64,000 nucleotides of DNA from Candidatus Koribacter versatilis Ellin345 (GCF_000014005.1 NC_008009.1:2604001-2668000), one strand, 5' to 3'. Positions 19,653 to 30,857 are shown, counted from the first letter of the stretch. Program-made: numbers and translations. Notes: a model not told the origin generated them from the letters alone.

Positions 19653-20708
19653 ATGAGACCTCGGAAAACAACCAGCGCTTGCCTGCTGCTCCTCGCTTCG
19701 GTCGCTTCAGCCCAATGGCAGATGCAGGAGTCGCATAGCAACGCTGGTCTGCGCGGCATCCACGCCGTGAATTCGACGATCGCGTGGGCTAGCGGCACCA
19801 ACGGTACGGTCTTGCGCACCACAGACGGCGGCACGCACTGGCAGAAATGCGCCGTGCCACCCGACGCCGACAAGCTCGATTTCCGCGCGGTATGGGCATG
19901 GGATGACCAGAACGCTTACGCAATGTCAGCCGGGCCGGGTGAGTTATCGCGTGTCTACGCCACGTCGGACGGCTGCACGCATTGGTTTGAAATCGGACGT
20001 AACAAGGATCCCAAAGGCTTCTGGGATGCCATGGTCTTCGCCGCTGACGGAAAGCTGCGGAACGGGGTGGACCGCACTGGCGTTCTGATGGGCGATCCAG
20101 TGGAAGGGAAATTCTATGTCGCCAAACAGAAGTTCGGTCGCGGCTTTCGCATGGCGGACGACTTCTCCTGCTCGCCGAATCCCGACGAATCGGCGTTCGC
20201 GGCGAGCAATTCTTCGGTGGCCGTACTTCCCTTGCAAATCATGGTTGGAACCGGTGGCAAGAGCGGCCCGAGAGTGCTGATTTCCGTGCCGATGATGAGC
20301 AAAGATACGTGCACCGCGTATCCGGTTCCGCTTGCGAGCGGCGCAGATTCTACCGGAATCTTTTCGCTGATATTCCGCACGGCACAGATTGGAATCGCAG
20401 TCGGTGGCGATTACCAGAAGCCTGATGCGACCGCCGGTACCGCAGCCTGGAGCAACGACGGCGGCCATCATTGGACGGCCGCAACCACGCCACCACACGG
20501 CTATCGCTCCGCCGTCGCATGGGACGAGGCTAAAGGCGTCTGGATCGCCGCCGGCACCAACGGTTCCGACCAATCGCGCGACGATGGTAAGACCTGGGAA
20601 CCGCTGGATAAAGGGAACTGGAACGCGTTGTCGCTTCCCTTCGCAGTCGGACCTAACGGACGGATTGGCAAGTTCGCAGATGTGAAGCCAACTACTTCGT
20701 CGCGATGA
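19653..20708 (+). CDS. Exported YCF48/BNR-repeat-like beta-propeller protein
   Basis: A 351-residue exported protein; signal peptide LLLLASVASAQ. The repeats are of the photosystem-II-stability-factor (YCF48/HCF136) or sialidase-like kind: IAWASGTNGTVLRTTDGGTHW, DQNAYAMSAGPGELS...ATSDGCTHW, GIAVGGDYQKP...WSNDGGHHW, WIAAGTNGSDQSRDDGKTWE. These Asp-box-like turns form a beta-propeller. The ligand is unknown. Its last 17 bases overlap the convergent truB end. Confidence 0.82.
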   Translation: MRPRKTTSACLLLLASVASAQWQMQESHSNAGLRGIHAVNSTIAWASGTNGTVLRTTDGGTHWQKCAVPPDADKLDFRAVWAWDDQNAYAMSAGPGELSRVYATSDGCTHWFEIGRNKDPKGFWDAMVFAADGKLRNGVDRTGVLMGDPVEGKFYVAKQKFGRGFRMADDFSCSPNPDESAFAASNSSVAVLPLQIMVGTGGKSGPRVLISVPMMSKDTCTAYPVPLASGADSTGIFSLIFRTAQIGIAVGGDYQKPDATAGTAAWSNDGGHHWTAATTPPHGYRSAVAWDEAKGVWIAAGTNGSDQSRDDGKTWEPLDKGNWNALSLPFAVGPNGRIGKFADVKPTTSSR

Positions 20709-21600
20709 GTTGATTCGCCGGCATCACCAGCTTGGGATGAAACAGCGTCCCGGCGATCCGTTGTGCCACGCACACAATCTCCGCCTGACCGGCGAACACC
20801 TTCACCAGCTTCGCCTTGGAAAACTCCGGCAGATTCACGGCGCGCCCATTGCGGATGTAAGCGACGGTCTCGTCGTTCGCGGTGACGCACGGCAGCTGCG
20901 GCAGAATGCGGCGTGGGTGGACGAACAACTCCTCCGGATTCCCTTTTGCCACGGCCGTTTCCACCGCTTCCAACGTGTGTGCCTGGTCAATCGTGAACTC
21001 TGCGACGGTTGTCCGCCGCAAGCTAGCGAGGTGGGCGCCGCAACCGAGCTTTTGCCCAAGATCATGGGCGAGTGAGCGGATATAGGTACCAGACGACACG
21101 TGCGCCCGAAAGCCGATGCGGTCGGGAGCAGAGCCTTCGAAGACCTCGAACTGAAAGACTTCGATCGCGCTAGGTTTAAGTTCTACTTCAACGTTCTTGC
21201 GAGCCAATTTGTAAGCGGGAACGCCATTAATTTTCTTCGCCGAGAAGGGTGGTGGAAGCTGCGAAAGTGGCCCTACGAATTCCCTGCTCGCCTCACGCAC
21301 GCCTTCAAGTGCCACTTGAACTGTCTGCGCCTCTCCTACGGTCTCCCCTTCCGCGTCGTAGGTGTTGGTCGCAAAGCCGAATCGGATTTCGCCTTCGTAC
21401 GACTTCTCAGAATGGTTGTAGAACTGGGAAAGGCGGGTGTAGCGCCCGAGAACCACGGGCAAAACGCCGGTCGCCATCGGATCCAAAGTACCCAGATGCC
21501 CGGCCGAGCGCTCGGAAAGCACGCGGCGCAACCGCGCGACCACGTCGTGCGAGGTCCAGCCTGCGGGCTTGTCGATGACGAGAACTGCGTCGAGGGGCAT
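20692..21600 (-). CDS. truB: tRNA pseudouridine(55) synthase TruB
   Basis: A 302-residue TruB. It has LVIDKPAGWTSHDVVARLRR, GHLGTLDPMATGVLPV with the catalytic Asp (residue about 41), the KSYEGEIRFG strand, PPFSAKKINGVPAYKLAR, SSGTYIRSLAHDLG and a C-terminal PUA-like portion (GRAVNLPEFSKAKLVKVFAGQ). It makes pseudouridine 55 in the T-arm of tRNAs. In many bacteria it follows rbfA and infB; here it stands with unrelated neighbours. The end overlaps the convergent YCF48-like gene. Confidence 0.95.
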   Translation of the reverse strand: MPLDAVLVIDKPAGWTSHDVVARLRRVLSERSAGHLGTLDPMATGVLPVVLGRYTRLSQFYNHSEKSYEGEIRFGFATNTYDAEGETVGEAQTVQVALEGVREASREFVGPLSQLPPPFSAKKINGVPAYKLARKNVEVELKPSAIEVFQFEVFEGSAPDRIGFRAHVSSGTYIRSLAHDLGQKLGCGAHLASLRRTTVAEFTIDQAHTLEAVETAVAKGNPEELFVHPRRILPQLPCVTANDETVAYIRNGRAVNLPEFSKAKLVKVFAGQAEIVCVAQRIAGTLFHPKLVMPANQLIATK

Positions 21601-21666
21601 TCTCTGCTATCGTACCTGAAGGCGGCGCTGGCTTGAACTTCCGCGCGCCGGCCTGACTCTCGCGAC

Positions 21667-22422
21667 ATGATTCCCCTGAAAGACGATACCCCGCGGTTCA
21701 GCACTCCGTACGTCACGTATTTCCTGCTGGGCTTCAATGTTCTTGTGTTCCTGCTCCAGAAATGGGTGGAGTGGGCGCAGGGCGCCGTCGCTGCCGACCA
21801 ACTGGTGCTCGTCTTCGGATTGATCCCGATCAAAATCCCAATCGTCCTCGCTGGCGGCCAAGTTCCTCTCAAGATTGTCGGCTACCTGGGGATGCGCTAC
21901 GTCACCCCACTCGGAGCATTTCTGCCGATCCTCACCTCCATGTTCTTGCATGGTGGGTGGTGGCACATCATCGCCAACATGTGGGCGCTCTGGATCTTTG
22001 GCGACAATGTCGAGGACTACCTCGGACACTTTGCCTACCTGCTGTTCTATCTCGGGGCGGGAATCGCTGGTGCGATCGTGCACGTGATCTTCAACTGGAA
22101 CTCGGTTATCCCCACGGTCGGCGCCAGCGGTGCGATTGCCGGCGTGATGGGCGCGTACTTCGTGCTCTATCCCAAAGCTCGCGTGCTGACGCTGGTTCCC
22201 TTCTTCTTCGTGTTTTTCGTCTGGTTGCCGGCGTGGATCGTCCTCGGCTTCTGGTTCCTGGCGCAATTCCTGAACGGAGCAGCCAGCGCGATCTCCGTCC
22301 AGCGCGGAGCCACCGGAGGCGTTGCCTTCTGGGCCCACGTTGGAGGATTTCTAACCGGACTGCTGTTGATCAAACTTTTGCCACAACGACCGCGGCTCTA
22401 CCGCTACAGTGGATGGAATTAA
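21667..22422 (+). CDS. Rhomboid family intramembrane serine protease
   Basis: A 251-residue, six-to-seven-segment membrane protein. It begins MIPLKDDTPRFSTPYVTYFL, typical of bacterial rhomboids. Then LTSMFLHGGWWHIIANMWAL (the H..N oxyanion region), GASGAIAGVMGAYF with the serine nucleophile, and WAHVGGFLTGLLL with the catalytic His. A long loop (EYLGHFAYLLFYLGAGI) fits. It cleaves transmembrane substrates; the target is unknown. The stop TAA overlaps the next ATG by one base (TAATG), so YciI is coupled. Confidence 0.93.
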   Translation: MIPLKDDTPRFSTPYVTYFLLGFNVLVFLLQKWVEWAQGAVAADQLVLVFGLIPIKIPIVLAGGQVPLKIVGYLGMRYVTPLGAFLPILTSMFLHGGWWHIIANMWALWIFGDNVEDYLGHFAYLLFYLGAGIAGAIVHVIFNWNSVIPTVGASGAIAGVMGAYFVLYPKARVLTLVPFFFVFFVWLPAWIVLGFWFLAQFLNGAASAISVQRGATGGVAFWAHVGGFLTGLLLIKLLPQRPRLYRYSGWN

Positions 22423-22727
22423 TGGCTCATTTTTTCATTAAGCTGATCGGCCCTCGTCCGACTTTTCCCTTCGACATGAACGAGAGCGAACGTGCCCTGA
22501 TGACGCAGCACGCCCAGTACTTCCAGGAGCGCTTTAACCAGCGGAAGGTCCTGATCTATGGTCCGGTGATGGACCCCCAAGGCCCTTACGGCATGGGTGT
22601 GCTCGAAGTTGCCGATGATGCGGAAGCACGCGGCATCATGGATGCCGACCCCTCGGTGGTCGCCGGCTTGAATCGGTACGAGATGTATCCGATGAAGATT
22701 GGCGGAGCGCAGGCCTCGGCGGTTTAG
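22422..22727 (+). CDS. YciI family protein
   Basis: A 101-residue small protein of the YciI (ferredoxin-like alpha/beta) family: FFIKLIGPRPTFPFDMNESE, RALMTQHAQYFQERFNQ, GPVMDPQGPYGMGVLEV, ADDAEARGIMDADPSVVAG. The HAQYF His and the DP pair correspond to the His-Asp site in the family. Starts on the last base of the rhomboid stop. Cytoplasmic; function unknown. Its end overlaps the convergent SDR gene by four bases. Confidence 0.88.
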   Translation: MAHFFIKLIGPRPTFPFDMNESERALMTQHAQYFQERFNQRKVLIYGPVMDPQGPYGMGVLEVADDAEARGIMDADPSVVAGLNRYEMYPMKIGGAQASAV

Positions 22728-23509
22728 AGCGTTCCGGCCGTTGGCCTGATCAATAACTCTTCGATGGTCGCGTTTGCCGGCAGACACAGGGCTGCCACCA
22801 CGGCATCGGCCACGCTCTCCGCCGACATCATCTTCTCGCGCGGCGCGTCCTTCCAAAATTGCTGCCAGATCTCGGTATCGGTTGCGCCCGGCACCAGCGA
22901 AATCACGCGGATACCCCGCGGCCGCAGTTCCTCTCGCAACGTATTGGTGAATGCCAGTAATCCCGCTTTCGAGGCGCTGTACGCGGCCATGCCCGGAAAC
23001 GCCGTGTTGGCGGCGACCGAGACGTTATTCACCACCGTCGCGCCAGGAGACATCATCGGCAACGCTGCGCGTGTGCAAAGAAATGCGCCCGTGAGATTGG
23101 TCTCGATGCAGGCTTGCCATGCCTCGAGCGAAAGATGGTCCACCTGCGCGTTGCGCTGCGCCAATCCCGCGTTGTTGACGAGTACATCGATCTGCGAATA
23201 GTGCCGGTGGATTGCCGCGAACAACTCGTCAACCGAATCCTCGTCTCGCACATCGCAAACGTGGCTGACGACGGTCCCGCCATCGCGCTTGATCTGGTCA
23301 GCTGCATGATGGAGCGTGTGTTCATCGCGCCCGGTAATGATCACGCTCGCGCCTTCTTTGGCGACCGCACGCGCCATGGCAAGGCCGATCCCGCGGTTGC
23401 CGCCGGTAATCAATACAACTTGATCTTCCAAGCGACGCAACTCAAGTGGAGGCAATTTACGCCTGACGATGCGAGCTTCGGGTTTCTTTTGCGTCTTCTT
23501 CCTGGCCAT
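22724..23509 (-). CDS. SDR family oxidoreductase
   Basis: A 261-residue short-chain dehydrogenase. An N-terminal basic extension (MARKKTQKKPEARIVRRK) precedes the Rossmann fold: VVLITGGNRGIGLAMARAVA, CDVRDEDSV, VLVNNAGLAQ, NVSVAANTAFPGMAAYSASK with the catalytic Ser-Tyr-Lys, and VISLVPGATDTE. It uses NAD(P)H. It is the last gene of a minus-strand run with folE and two pterin synthases, so a sepiapterin-reductase-like role is possible, but SDR sequences alone do not show substrate. Confidence 0.9.
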   Translation of the reverse strand: MARKKTQKKPEARIVRRKLPPLELRRLEDQVVLITGGNRGIGLAMARAVAKEGASVIITGRDEHTLHHAADQIKRDGGTVVSHVCDVRDEDSVDELFAAIHRHYSQIDVLVNNAGLAQRNAQVDHLSLEAWQACIETNLTGAFLCTRAALPMMSPGATVVNNVSVAANTAFPGMAAYSASKAGLLAFTNTLREELRPRGIRVISLVPGATDTEIWQQFWKDAPREKMMSAESVADAVVAALCLPANATIEELLIRPTAGTL

Positions 23510-23541
23510 AGCGACGCAACGATTCTAAACCTGCGTCACCG

Positions 23542-23913
23542 TTATTTCTTTTTCGGCGTCTCCCACACCGGGCGCGTCACGAAGTAAGTGAGCGAGTCGC
23601 CCTTGTCGTAATAGAAGTCCCCTTGCAGGTCTTCGTGGGCATCGCCGAGGTGGCGAATGTCGTGCCACACCACGTGGTTCACCCCGCCGATGCGCCCGGG
23701 GCCCGGGATCGGCTCGTATTTCACGTCGCCACCACGACGCGAGAGCCACGGCTCCAGGTCGGAGCGCGGTACGCCGCCGAAGGCGTGGTCTTTGATGTCA
23801 TAGAGGAGCTTCTTCGGGCCGTCCTCGGCTTTATTCACTTGCTTCCATTCGTAGACGAGCACCATGCCGAGGAGGATCGCGAGCAAGCACAGGATGTATT
23901 GAAATGTGTTCAT
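23542..23913 (-). CDS. Hypothetical protein with N-terminal membrane segment
   Basis: A 123-residue protein: one N-terminal transmembrane helix (FQYILCLLAILLGMVLVYEW) and a soluble remainder with WLSRRGGDVKYEPIPGPGR and HDIRHLGDAHEDLQGDFYYD. I chose the ATG with GGAG just upstream; a GTG nine bases earlier is possible. It lies between the SDR and folE on the same strand. I do not recognise a family. Confidence 0.6.
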   Translation of the reverse strand: MNTFQYILCLLAILLGMVLVYEWKQVNKAEDGPKKLLYDIKDHAFGGVPRSDLEPWLSRRGGDVKYEPIPGPGRIGGVNHVVWHDIRHLGDAHEDLQGDFYYDKGDSLTYFVTRPVWETPKKK

Positions 23914-23958
23914 CTGCTCCACTCGGGCGACTGGCTGCCGCCCGAGGAGCCGGCAGAC

Positions 23959-24558
23959 CTAGAAGCCGTTGGTCTTAGAATTGCGCACCAGCGAGAGGAA
24001 CTCCTCGCGGGTTTGCGGCGCACGAAACGCCCCCAGCATAGCTGAAGTCACTGTGGATGAGTGCTGTTTTTCCACGCCCCGCATCATCATGCACAAGTGG
24101 CGGGCTTCGATGATCACGCCTACGCCCAGCGGTTCGATCACGCGCTCAATCGTTTGTGCTATCTCGGTCGTCAGACGCTCCTGAACCTGCAGGCGGCGAG
24201 CGAAGACTTCGACCAGGCGCGGCAGCTTGCTCAACCCGATCACCTTGCCGTTTGGGATATACGCGATATGTACCTTACCGAAGAACGGCAGCAGGTGATG
24301 TTCGCAGAGGCTGAACATCTCGATGTCTTTGACGATGACCATCTCGTCATAAGTGACGGTGAAGAGCGCGCCGTTGAGCACGGTCTCGGGATCTTCGTCG
24401 TAGCCCTTGGTCAAGAACTTCAGCGCTTTGGCATATCGCTCGGGCGTACGCAGCAGGCCTTCACGCTTCGGATCTTCGCCAATTCGCTGCAAAAGTTCAG
24501 CGACGAGCTCTTCGTTGCTCGCGCTGGTCAGGGTTGTGGGTTCTTTTTCGGTCTTCAT
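23959..24558 (-). CDS. folE: GTP cyclohydrolase I
   Basis: A 199-residue FolE. Family signatures are present: [50 protein letters not shown] (zinc Cys and His residues in [10 protein letters not shown]), [29 protein letters not shown] (second zinc Cys). It converts GTP to dihydroneopterin triphosphate, the entry to folate, tetrahydrobiopterin and 7-deazaguanine synthesis. Two pterin synthase genes lie nine bases upstream and are mutually overlapping; the shared operon points to the biopterin or queuosine branch. Confidence 0.96.
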   Translation of the reverse strand: MKTEKEPTTLTSASNEELVAELLQRIGEDPKREGLLRTPERYAKALKFLTKGYDEDPETVLNGALFTVTYDEMVIVKDIEMFSLCEHHLLPFFGKVHIAYIPNGKVIGLSKLPRLVEVFARRLQVQERLTTEIAQTIERVIEPLGVGVIIEARHLCMMMRGVEKQHSSTVTSAMLGAFRAPQTREEFLSLVRNSKTNGF

Positions 24559-24567
24559 CGTAAGTGC

Positions 24568-24975
24568 CTATTCGTTTACAACTTCGAAACTGTTCTGCGA
24601 GGTTTCTTCAAGTCTTACTTTATCCAGATGAATTTCAGCGAGATTTCGTTTCAGAATCTCAAAGATCGCCAGGCACAGATTTTCCGTGGTCGGCACCAGC
24701 TCCTGGAATTCCTTCAGGCAGTTCAGGTTCTGGTGGTCATATCGCTCTAAGATGTGTTTGCGCACCACCCGGTCGACGTCCGCCAGGTTGTAGACCATCC
24801 CGGTGTCCGGCGCCACTTGCCCGCCGACGGTCACCTCCAGGGCGTAGTTATGCCCGTGGCCAAAGGGGTTATTACATTTCCCGTAGACTTCGCGGTTTTC
24901 GGCCTCGCTGAGCCGCGGCGTATGCAGGCGGTGCGAGGCCACAAACCAATAGCGTCTTGTGAGATGGGCCTTCAT
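24568..24975 (-). CDS. 6-Pyruvoyl-tetrahydropterin synthase / QueD family protein (copy 1)
   Basis: A 135-residue T-fold enzyme; start chosen as the ATG overlapping the preceding stop (ATGA), rather than an upstream in-frame start. Zinc ligands are His15, His40 and His42 (VASHRLH; FGHGHNY); the catalytic Cys34 sits in YGKCNNPFGHGHNY; Asp80-His81 (YDHQNLN) complete the site. The spacing CxxxxxHGH is that of animal PTPS rather than CxxxHGH of E. coli QueD, from memory. The product would be 6-pyruvoyl-tetrahydropterin or a carboxy-tetrahydropterin. Confidence 0.9.
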   Translation of the reverse strand: MKAHLTRRYWFVASHRLHTPRLSEAENREVYGKCNNPFGHGHNYALEVTVGGQVAPDTGMVYNLADVDRVVRKHILERYDHQNLNCLKEFQELVPTTENLCLAIFEILKRNLAEIHLDKVRLEETSQNSFEVVNE

Positions 24976-25385
24976 GCTTCCCCGAGGTAGTCCACCCACA
25001 GGTCGTGCATCTCGTAGAGCCGCACCCGGTGCAGCTTCGCGACGTGCAGCTTCCCTTCCAGGCGCTTCCAGATGGCGATCGCGATGTTCTCTGTCGTTGG
25101 GATCTGCGACTTGAACTCCGGAACCTCATGATTGAGGTAACGGTGGTCCATGGCGTCCACCACTTCCCGGTTCATGATTTCCTTGAGCTGTTTCAGGTCC
25201 ACCACGAAGCCAGTAGTAGCATCCACCGTGCCCTTCACCGTCACTTCCAGGGTGTAGTTATGGCCGTGACCGTTGCTGTTGTTGCATTTCCCGAAGACGC
25301 GCAGGTTCTCTTCCGCGGTGAAGTCCGGATTGTGGTAGTGGTGCGAAGCCGAGAACTCGCTCTTGCGGGTGAGATAAACGACCAT
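24972..25385 (-). CDS. 6-Pyruvoyl-tetrahydropterin synthase / QueD family protein (copy 2)
   Basis: A 137-residue paralogue of the next gene in the run. Zinc ligands His15, His40, His42 (SASHHYH; SNGHGHNY), catalytic Cys34 in FGKCNNSNGHGHNY, then Asp80-His81 (MDHRYLN) and PTTENIAIAIWK. The two copies share the CxxxxxHGH spacing but differ throughout the second half, so they may not be redundant: one could act in biopterin and the other in queuosine synthesis. The 3' end overlaps the start of copy 1 by four bases. Confidence 0.9.
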   Translation of the reverse strand: MVVYLTRKSEFSASHHYHNPDFTAEENLRVFGKCNNSNGHGHNYTLEVTVKGTVDATTGFVVDLKQLKEIMNREVVDAMDHRYLNHEVPEFKSQIPTTENIAIAIWKRLEGKLHVAKLHRVRLYEMHDLWVDYLGEA

Positions 25386-25394
25386 GTAGGGAGT

Positions 25395-26468
25395 TTAGAC
25401 CTTTTCCGCCACCGGCTTGGTCACCGGTTCTTCCGGCGGTGCCGGATAGGAACGGCCCTTCCACGTCACCGCGCCCTTGGCGTAGCTGTTCACGGAGCGC
25501 CGCAGCAGCCACGCGAAGATCGGCAGGCCGAAAATCGCGAGCGACTCTGAGAACGCGCCGAAGTGCGCTTTGCGGATGCGGCCAAGGAACTTCGTCCAAA
25601 GCGCGACGGCCAGCGCCGTGAACCCCGCGGCGATGAAGAAGCGCTGAAAAAACGCGGCTGCCGTGCCGCAAGCCAAAGCCGCGGCGATCCACGCGAATTC
25701 CAACATGCGCTGCGCCGCGAGCTGACGCGCGTCCGGGAACAGCAGCGCCAGGTTTTTCGTCCAGCCTTCGCGAAGCTGACGGAAGTTGCGGTACATGCGC
25801 GTCTTCACCATCTCGCCGCCATAGCGGAAATGGAGCCGTCCACCTGCCTCCTTGATGGAGCGCGCGAGATCTACGTCCTCGAGGAGCGTGTGCGCGATAG
25901 AAGCATGTCCGCCGATGAGTTCGTAGGCATGTCGCCGCACGAGCAAATATTGGCCGTTGGCGGCAGCGGCCGGCGATCGCGGATCGCTCACTTCGCGCGG
26001 CTTGAAAGTTTCGGCAAGCTCGGCGAAAACCACCGGCATCACCGCGCGTTCCCAGAAGGACTTAACCACCTGTTCGGGCGAATACGAGAGCAGGTCGGCG
26101 CCGTGTTTCTCGGCTTCTCCAACGGCGCGGGCCAAAGATCCTGGCTTGTGAAAGGTATCGGCATCGGTGAACAGGAACCAGTCGCCGCGGGCATGACGTG
26201 CGCCAAAAGCCACTGCGTTCGATTTCCCGCACCAGCCTTCCGGCAGCGGAGGGGCCGACATCACGCGAACCGCGGAAAAGCTCTCAGCAATCTTGCGGGT
26301 TCCGTCGGTCGAGCCGTCGTCTACCACGATAATTTCGAACGGGATACCGTCCTGCTCAACGATCGACTCGAGGCAAGCCTCCAGGCATGCTTCCTCGTTG
26401 CGCGCAGGGATAATCACCGACACGATGGGTCGCTGGTAGCTACGTCGAATTCGTTTGCGAAATGCCAT
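25395..26468 (-). CDS. Glycosyltransferase family 2 protein
   Basis: A 357-residue GT2 enzyme with a GT-A domain: VSVIIPARNEEACLEACLES, IIVVDDGSTDGTR, LPEGWCGKSNAVAFGARHA, FLFTDADTFH (DxD metal site), then LLEDVDLARSIKEAGGRLHF (ED acceptor motif) and a tail of two or three hydrophobic segments (WIAAALACGTAAAFFQRFFI; SLAIFGLPIFAWLL). The overall plan resembles HpnB/CrtQ-like glycosyltransferases that act on membrane lipids, but the acceptor is not known. First gene of the minus-strand run leading to PTPS and folE. Confidence 0.85.
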   Translation of the reverse strand: MAFRKRIRRSYQRPIVSVIIPARNEEACLEACLESIVEQDGIPFEIIVVDDGSTDGTRKIAESFSAVRVMSAPPLPEGWCGKSNAVAFGARHARGDWFLFTDADTFHKPGSLARAVGEAEKHGADLLSYSPEQVVKSFWERAVMPVVFAELAETFKPREVSDPRSPAAAANGQYLLVRRHAYELIGGHASIAHTLLEDVDLARSIKEAGGRLHFRYGGEMVKTRMYRNFRQLREGWTKNLALLFPDARQLAAQRMLEFAWIAAALACGTAAAFFQRFFIAAGFTALAVALWTKFLGRIRKAHFGAFSESLAIFGLPIFAWLLRRSVNSYAKGAVTWKGRSYPAPPEEPVTKPVAEKV

Positions 26469-26478
26469 CCTCTAAAAT

Positions 26479-26492
26479 CCCCGGTTTCGGGG
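26479..26492 (-). promoter_or_regulatory. Hairpin in the leader of the glycosyltransferase gene
   Basis: On the minus strand CCCCG, loop AAAC, CGGGG is followed by ATTTTAGAGG and then the start codon of the GT2 gene. The stem ends about ten bases before the start. It could influence initiation or be a weak attenuator; no partner sequence is obvious. Confidence 0.3.
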
Positions 26493-26583
26493 TCCCCGAC
26501 AAACGCCGTTGTTGCGTTTGCTAGGGTGAGTTTCCCACGTTCCGGGTGTAGCCCCGAAAATAAGCCTTCGATATTATAAGTGC

Positions 26584-27072
26584 GTGAATCGCATTAAGCA
26601 CCTCTTGCCTGTCCTGCTACTCGCCCTTTTTACATCCTGTTACCAGGGAACCCACCCAGGACAGATTGGCATGGATGCCCCGCAATTCACCGTTTCCGAC
26701 GCCGATCGGACTGTTTCTCTCAAAGATTTCCGGGGCAAAACCGTCGTCCTGAACTTCTGGGCGACCTGGTGTCCACCGTGCGTCGAGGAGATGCCCGCCC
26801 TCGTCGACCTCCAGAAACAACTCGGCGACAAGGTCGTCATCGTCGCCGTCAGCATGGACGTGGACGAACATGCCTACAAGCAGTTCATTCGCGACCACCA
26901 CGTGGACCTGCTCACCGTCCGCGATGCCGCCAACAAATCCAACACACTTTACGGGACTTACAAGTTCCCGGAAACGTACGTCATAGATAAAGACGGTAAA
27001 ATCCGCAGAAAGTTTATCGGCGGCGCCGATTGGACCTCCCCGGATATCGTGAATTATTTGAAATCGCTATAA
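26584..27072 (+). CDS. TlpA-family thioredoxin-like lipoprotein
   Basis: A 162-residue exported thioredoxin-fold protein with a GTG start. The signal sequence ends in LFTSC, a lipobox, so it is likely a lipoprotein. The domain: FTVSDADRTVSLKDFRGKTV, VVLNFWATWCPPCVEEMPAL with the WCPPC redox site, then FPETYVIDKDGKIRRKFIGG with the cis-Pro region. It acts in periplasmic disulfide reduction, often for cytochrome c maturation. A TATTAT box lies just upstream of the start, so the leader may be very short. A clear terminator follows. Confidence 0.93.
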   Translation: MNRIKHLLPVLLLALFTSCYQGTHPGQIGMDAPQFTVSDADRTVSLKDFRGKTVVLNFWATWCPPCVEEMPALVDLQKQLGDKVVIVAVSMDVDEHAYKQFIRDHHVDLLTVRDAANKSNTLYGTYKFPETYVIDKDGKIRRKFIGGADWTSPDIVNYLKSL

Positions 27073-27093
27073 AACTCCTGAAAAACGAAGAAA

Positions 27094-27115
27094 GCGGGCA
27101 CATGGCCCGCCTTTT
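27094..27115 (+). terminator. Rho-independent terminator between tlpA-like and DoxX genes
   Basis: GCGGGC, a five-base loop, then GCCCGC and CTTTT form a short GC stem with a T-run about 20 bases after the TlpA stop. The DoxX gene converges from the other side, and AAAG precedes the stem, so it may work in both directions. Confidence 0.75.
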
Positions 27116-27133
27116 GTCGTTGGTCTGGCTCCA

Positions 27134-27556
27134 TTAAGTGAACAGCGCCCGAACCCGCTGGTTGCGGAGATACACACCAGCCCACACGACGATCCCGAAG
27201 ATCACCGGGAAAATGGTATTGAAGGCCACGGAGTGCACGCGCAGGTTCGTGACCACTGCGCCGCCGAGATAGCCGGTCAGCAACATCGCGCCGAGTACCG
27301 AGGTGCGCGGGATCGCGTACAGCGTAGTGCAGACCAACAGAATGGCGCCAATGCGAACGATCGTCGGTGGATCGAATCCCAGAGGTCCGCTGGCAGCGAC
27401 CACATGCGGCTCAAGGATGACCTTCATGAGGCCGTCGAAGAGGAGGAACAGGATGGCTACGCTGCTCAGCACGCGGCCGGTCCAGAGCGCGGCTTTAGAG
27501 GTTGAGGTTGCCGGGATTGAGAAGTTCGTCGTGATTGCCGCCATGGCCGTATCCAC
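27134..27556 (-). CDS. DoxX-like membrane protein
   Basis: A 140-residue protein with four hydrophobic segments: GRVLSSVAILFLLFDGLMKV, IGAILLVCTTLYAIP, GAMLLTGYLGGAVVT, TIFPVIFGIVVWAGVYL. Motifs FDGLMKV and the GYLGGAVVTNLR loop match the DoxX-like (PF13564-type) family. A second ATG four codons in is possible. Family role is not settled; related proteins act in membrane redox or stress. Convergent with the TlpA gene. Confidence 0.85.
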   Translation of the reverse strand: MDTAMAAITTNFSIPATSTSKAALWTGRVLSSVAILFLLFDGLMKVILEPHVVAASGPLGFDPPTIVRIGAILLVCTTLYAIPRTSVLGAMLLTGYLGGAVVTNLRVHSVAFNTIFPVIFGIVVWAGVYLRNQRVRALFT

Positions 27557-27637
27557 CTTCGATTAGGTTTGCGCCGCGTTCGCGCTCACAGGTGTATCGA
27601 ATAGCGACAGGATGGATCGACATCGGACAAAAGATTT

Positions 27638-30493
<2,856 letters not shown>

Positions 30494-30570
30494 GCTCTAT
30501 ATTGATAGTGCAATGCTGCGGCGCGCGAGGTTTAGGACAAAACGCGCCGATTCGTGAGGCGAGGACCAAA

Positions 30571-30798
30571 ATGACCACCGTTGACGTTGTGTTCCGATAC
30601 GGACAAGTGCCCGGCGAACCAGAGATGCGCGCCCTTGACAACCTCCGCGAGGTCTATGGAATCCGCCGCATTCGCTTTAATGAGAAGGACCGTACCGTTC
30701 GGGTTGAATATGACGCGACCCGCCTCAACGAATCCACGGTGGCCGCGCTGCTGCGCCGGTCCGGGCTCGACATCACCGAAAAGCTGCAACTCGTCTAG
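30571..30798 (+). CDS. Small HMA-like protein lacking the CxxC metal site
   Basis: A 75-residue protein starting MTTVDVVFRYGQVPGEPEMR, with a beta-alpha-beta-beta-alpha-beta look: ALDNLREVYGIRRIRFNEKD, RTVRVEYDATRLNESTVAAL, LRRSGLDITEKL. The spacing resembles a heavy-metal-associated (ferredoxin-like) domain, but the GMxCxxC loop is replaced by GQVPGEPEMR and there is no cysteine at all. Preceded by GAGGCGAGG. It is divergent from the copper ATPase, so it may be regulated with it; it cannot bind Cu(I) by the usual thiols. Confidence 0.72.
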   Translation: MTTVDVVFRYGQVPGEPEMRALDNLREVYGIRRIRFNEKDRTVRVEYDATRLNESTVAALLRRSGLDITEKLQLV

Positions 30799-30857
30799 CT
30801 GCATTAAGAATTGTTCAGAAAGACGACACAGGGTTCCTGCTCTGCATCTCACGTCCC

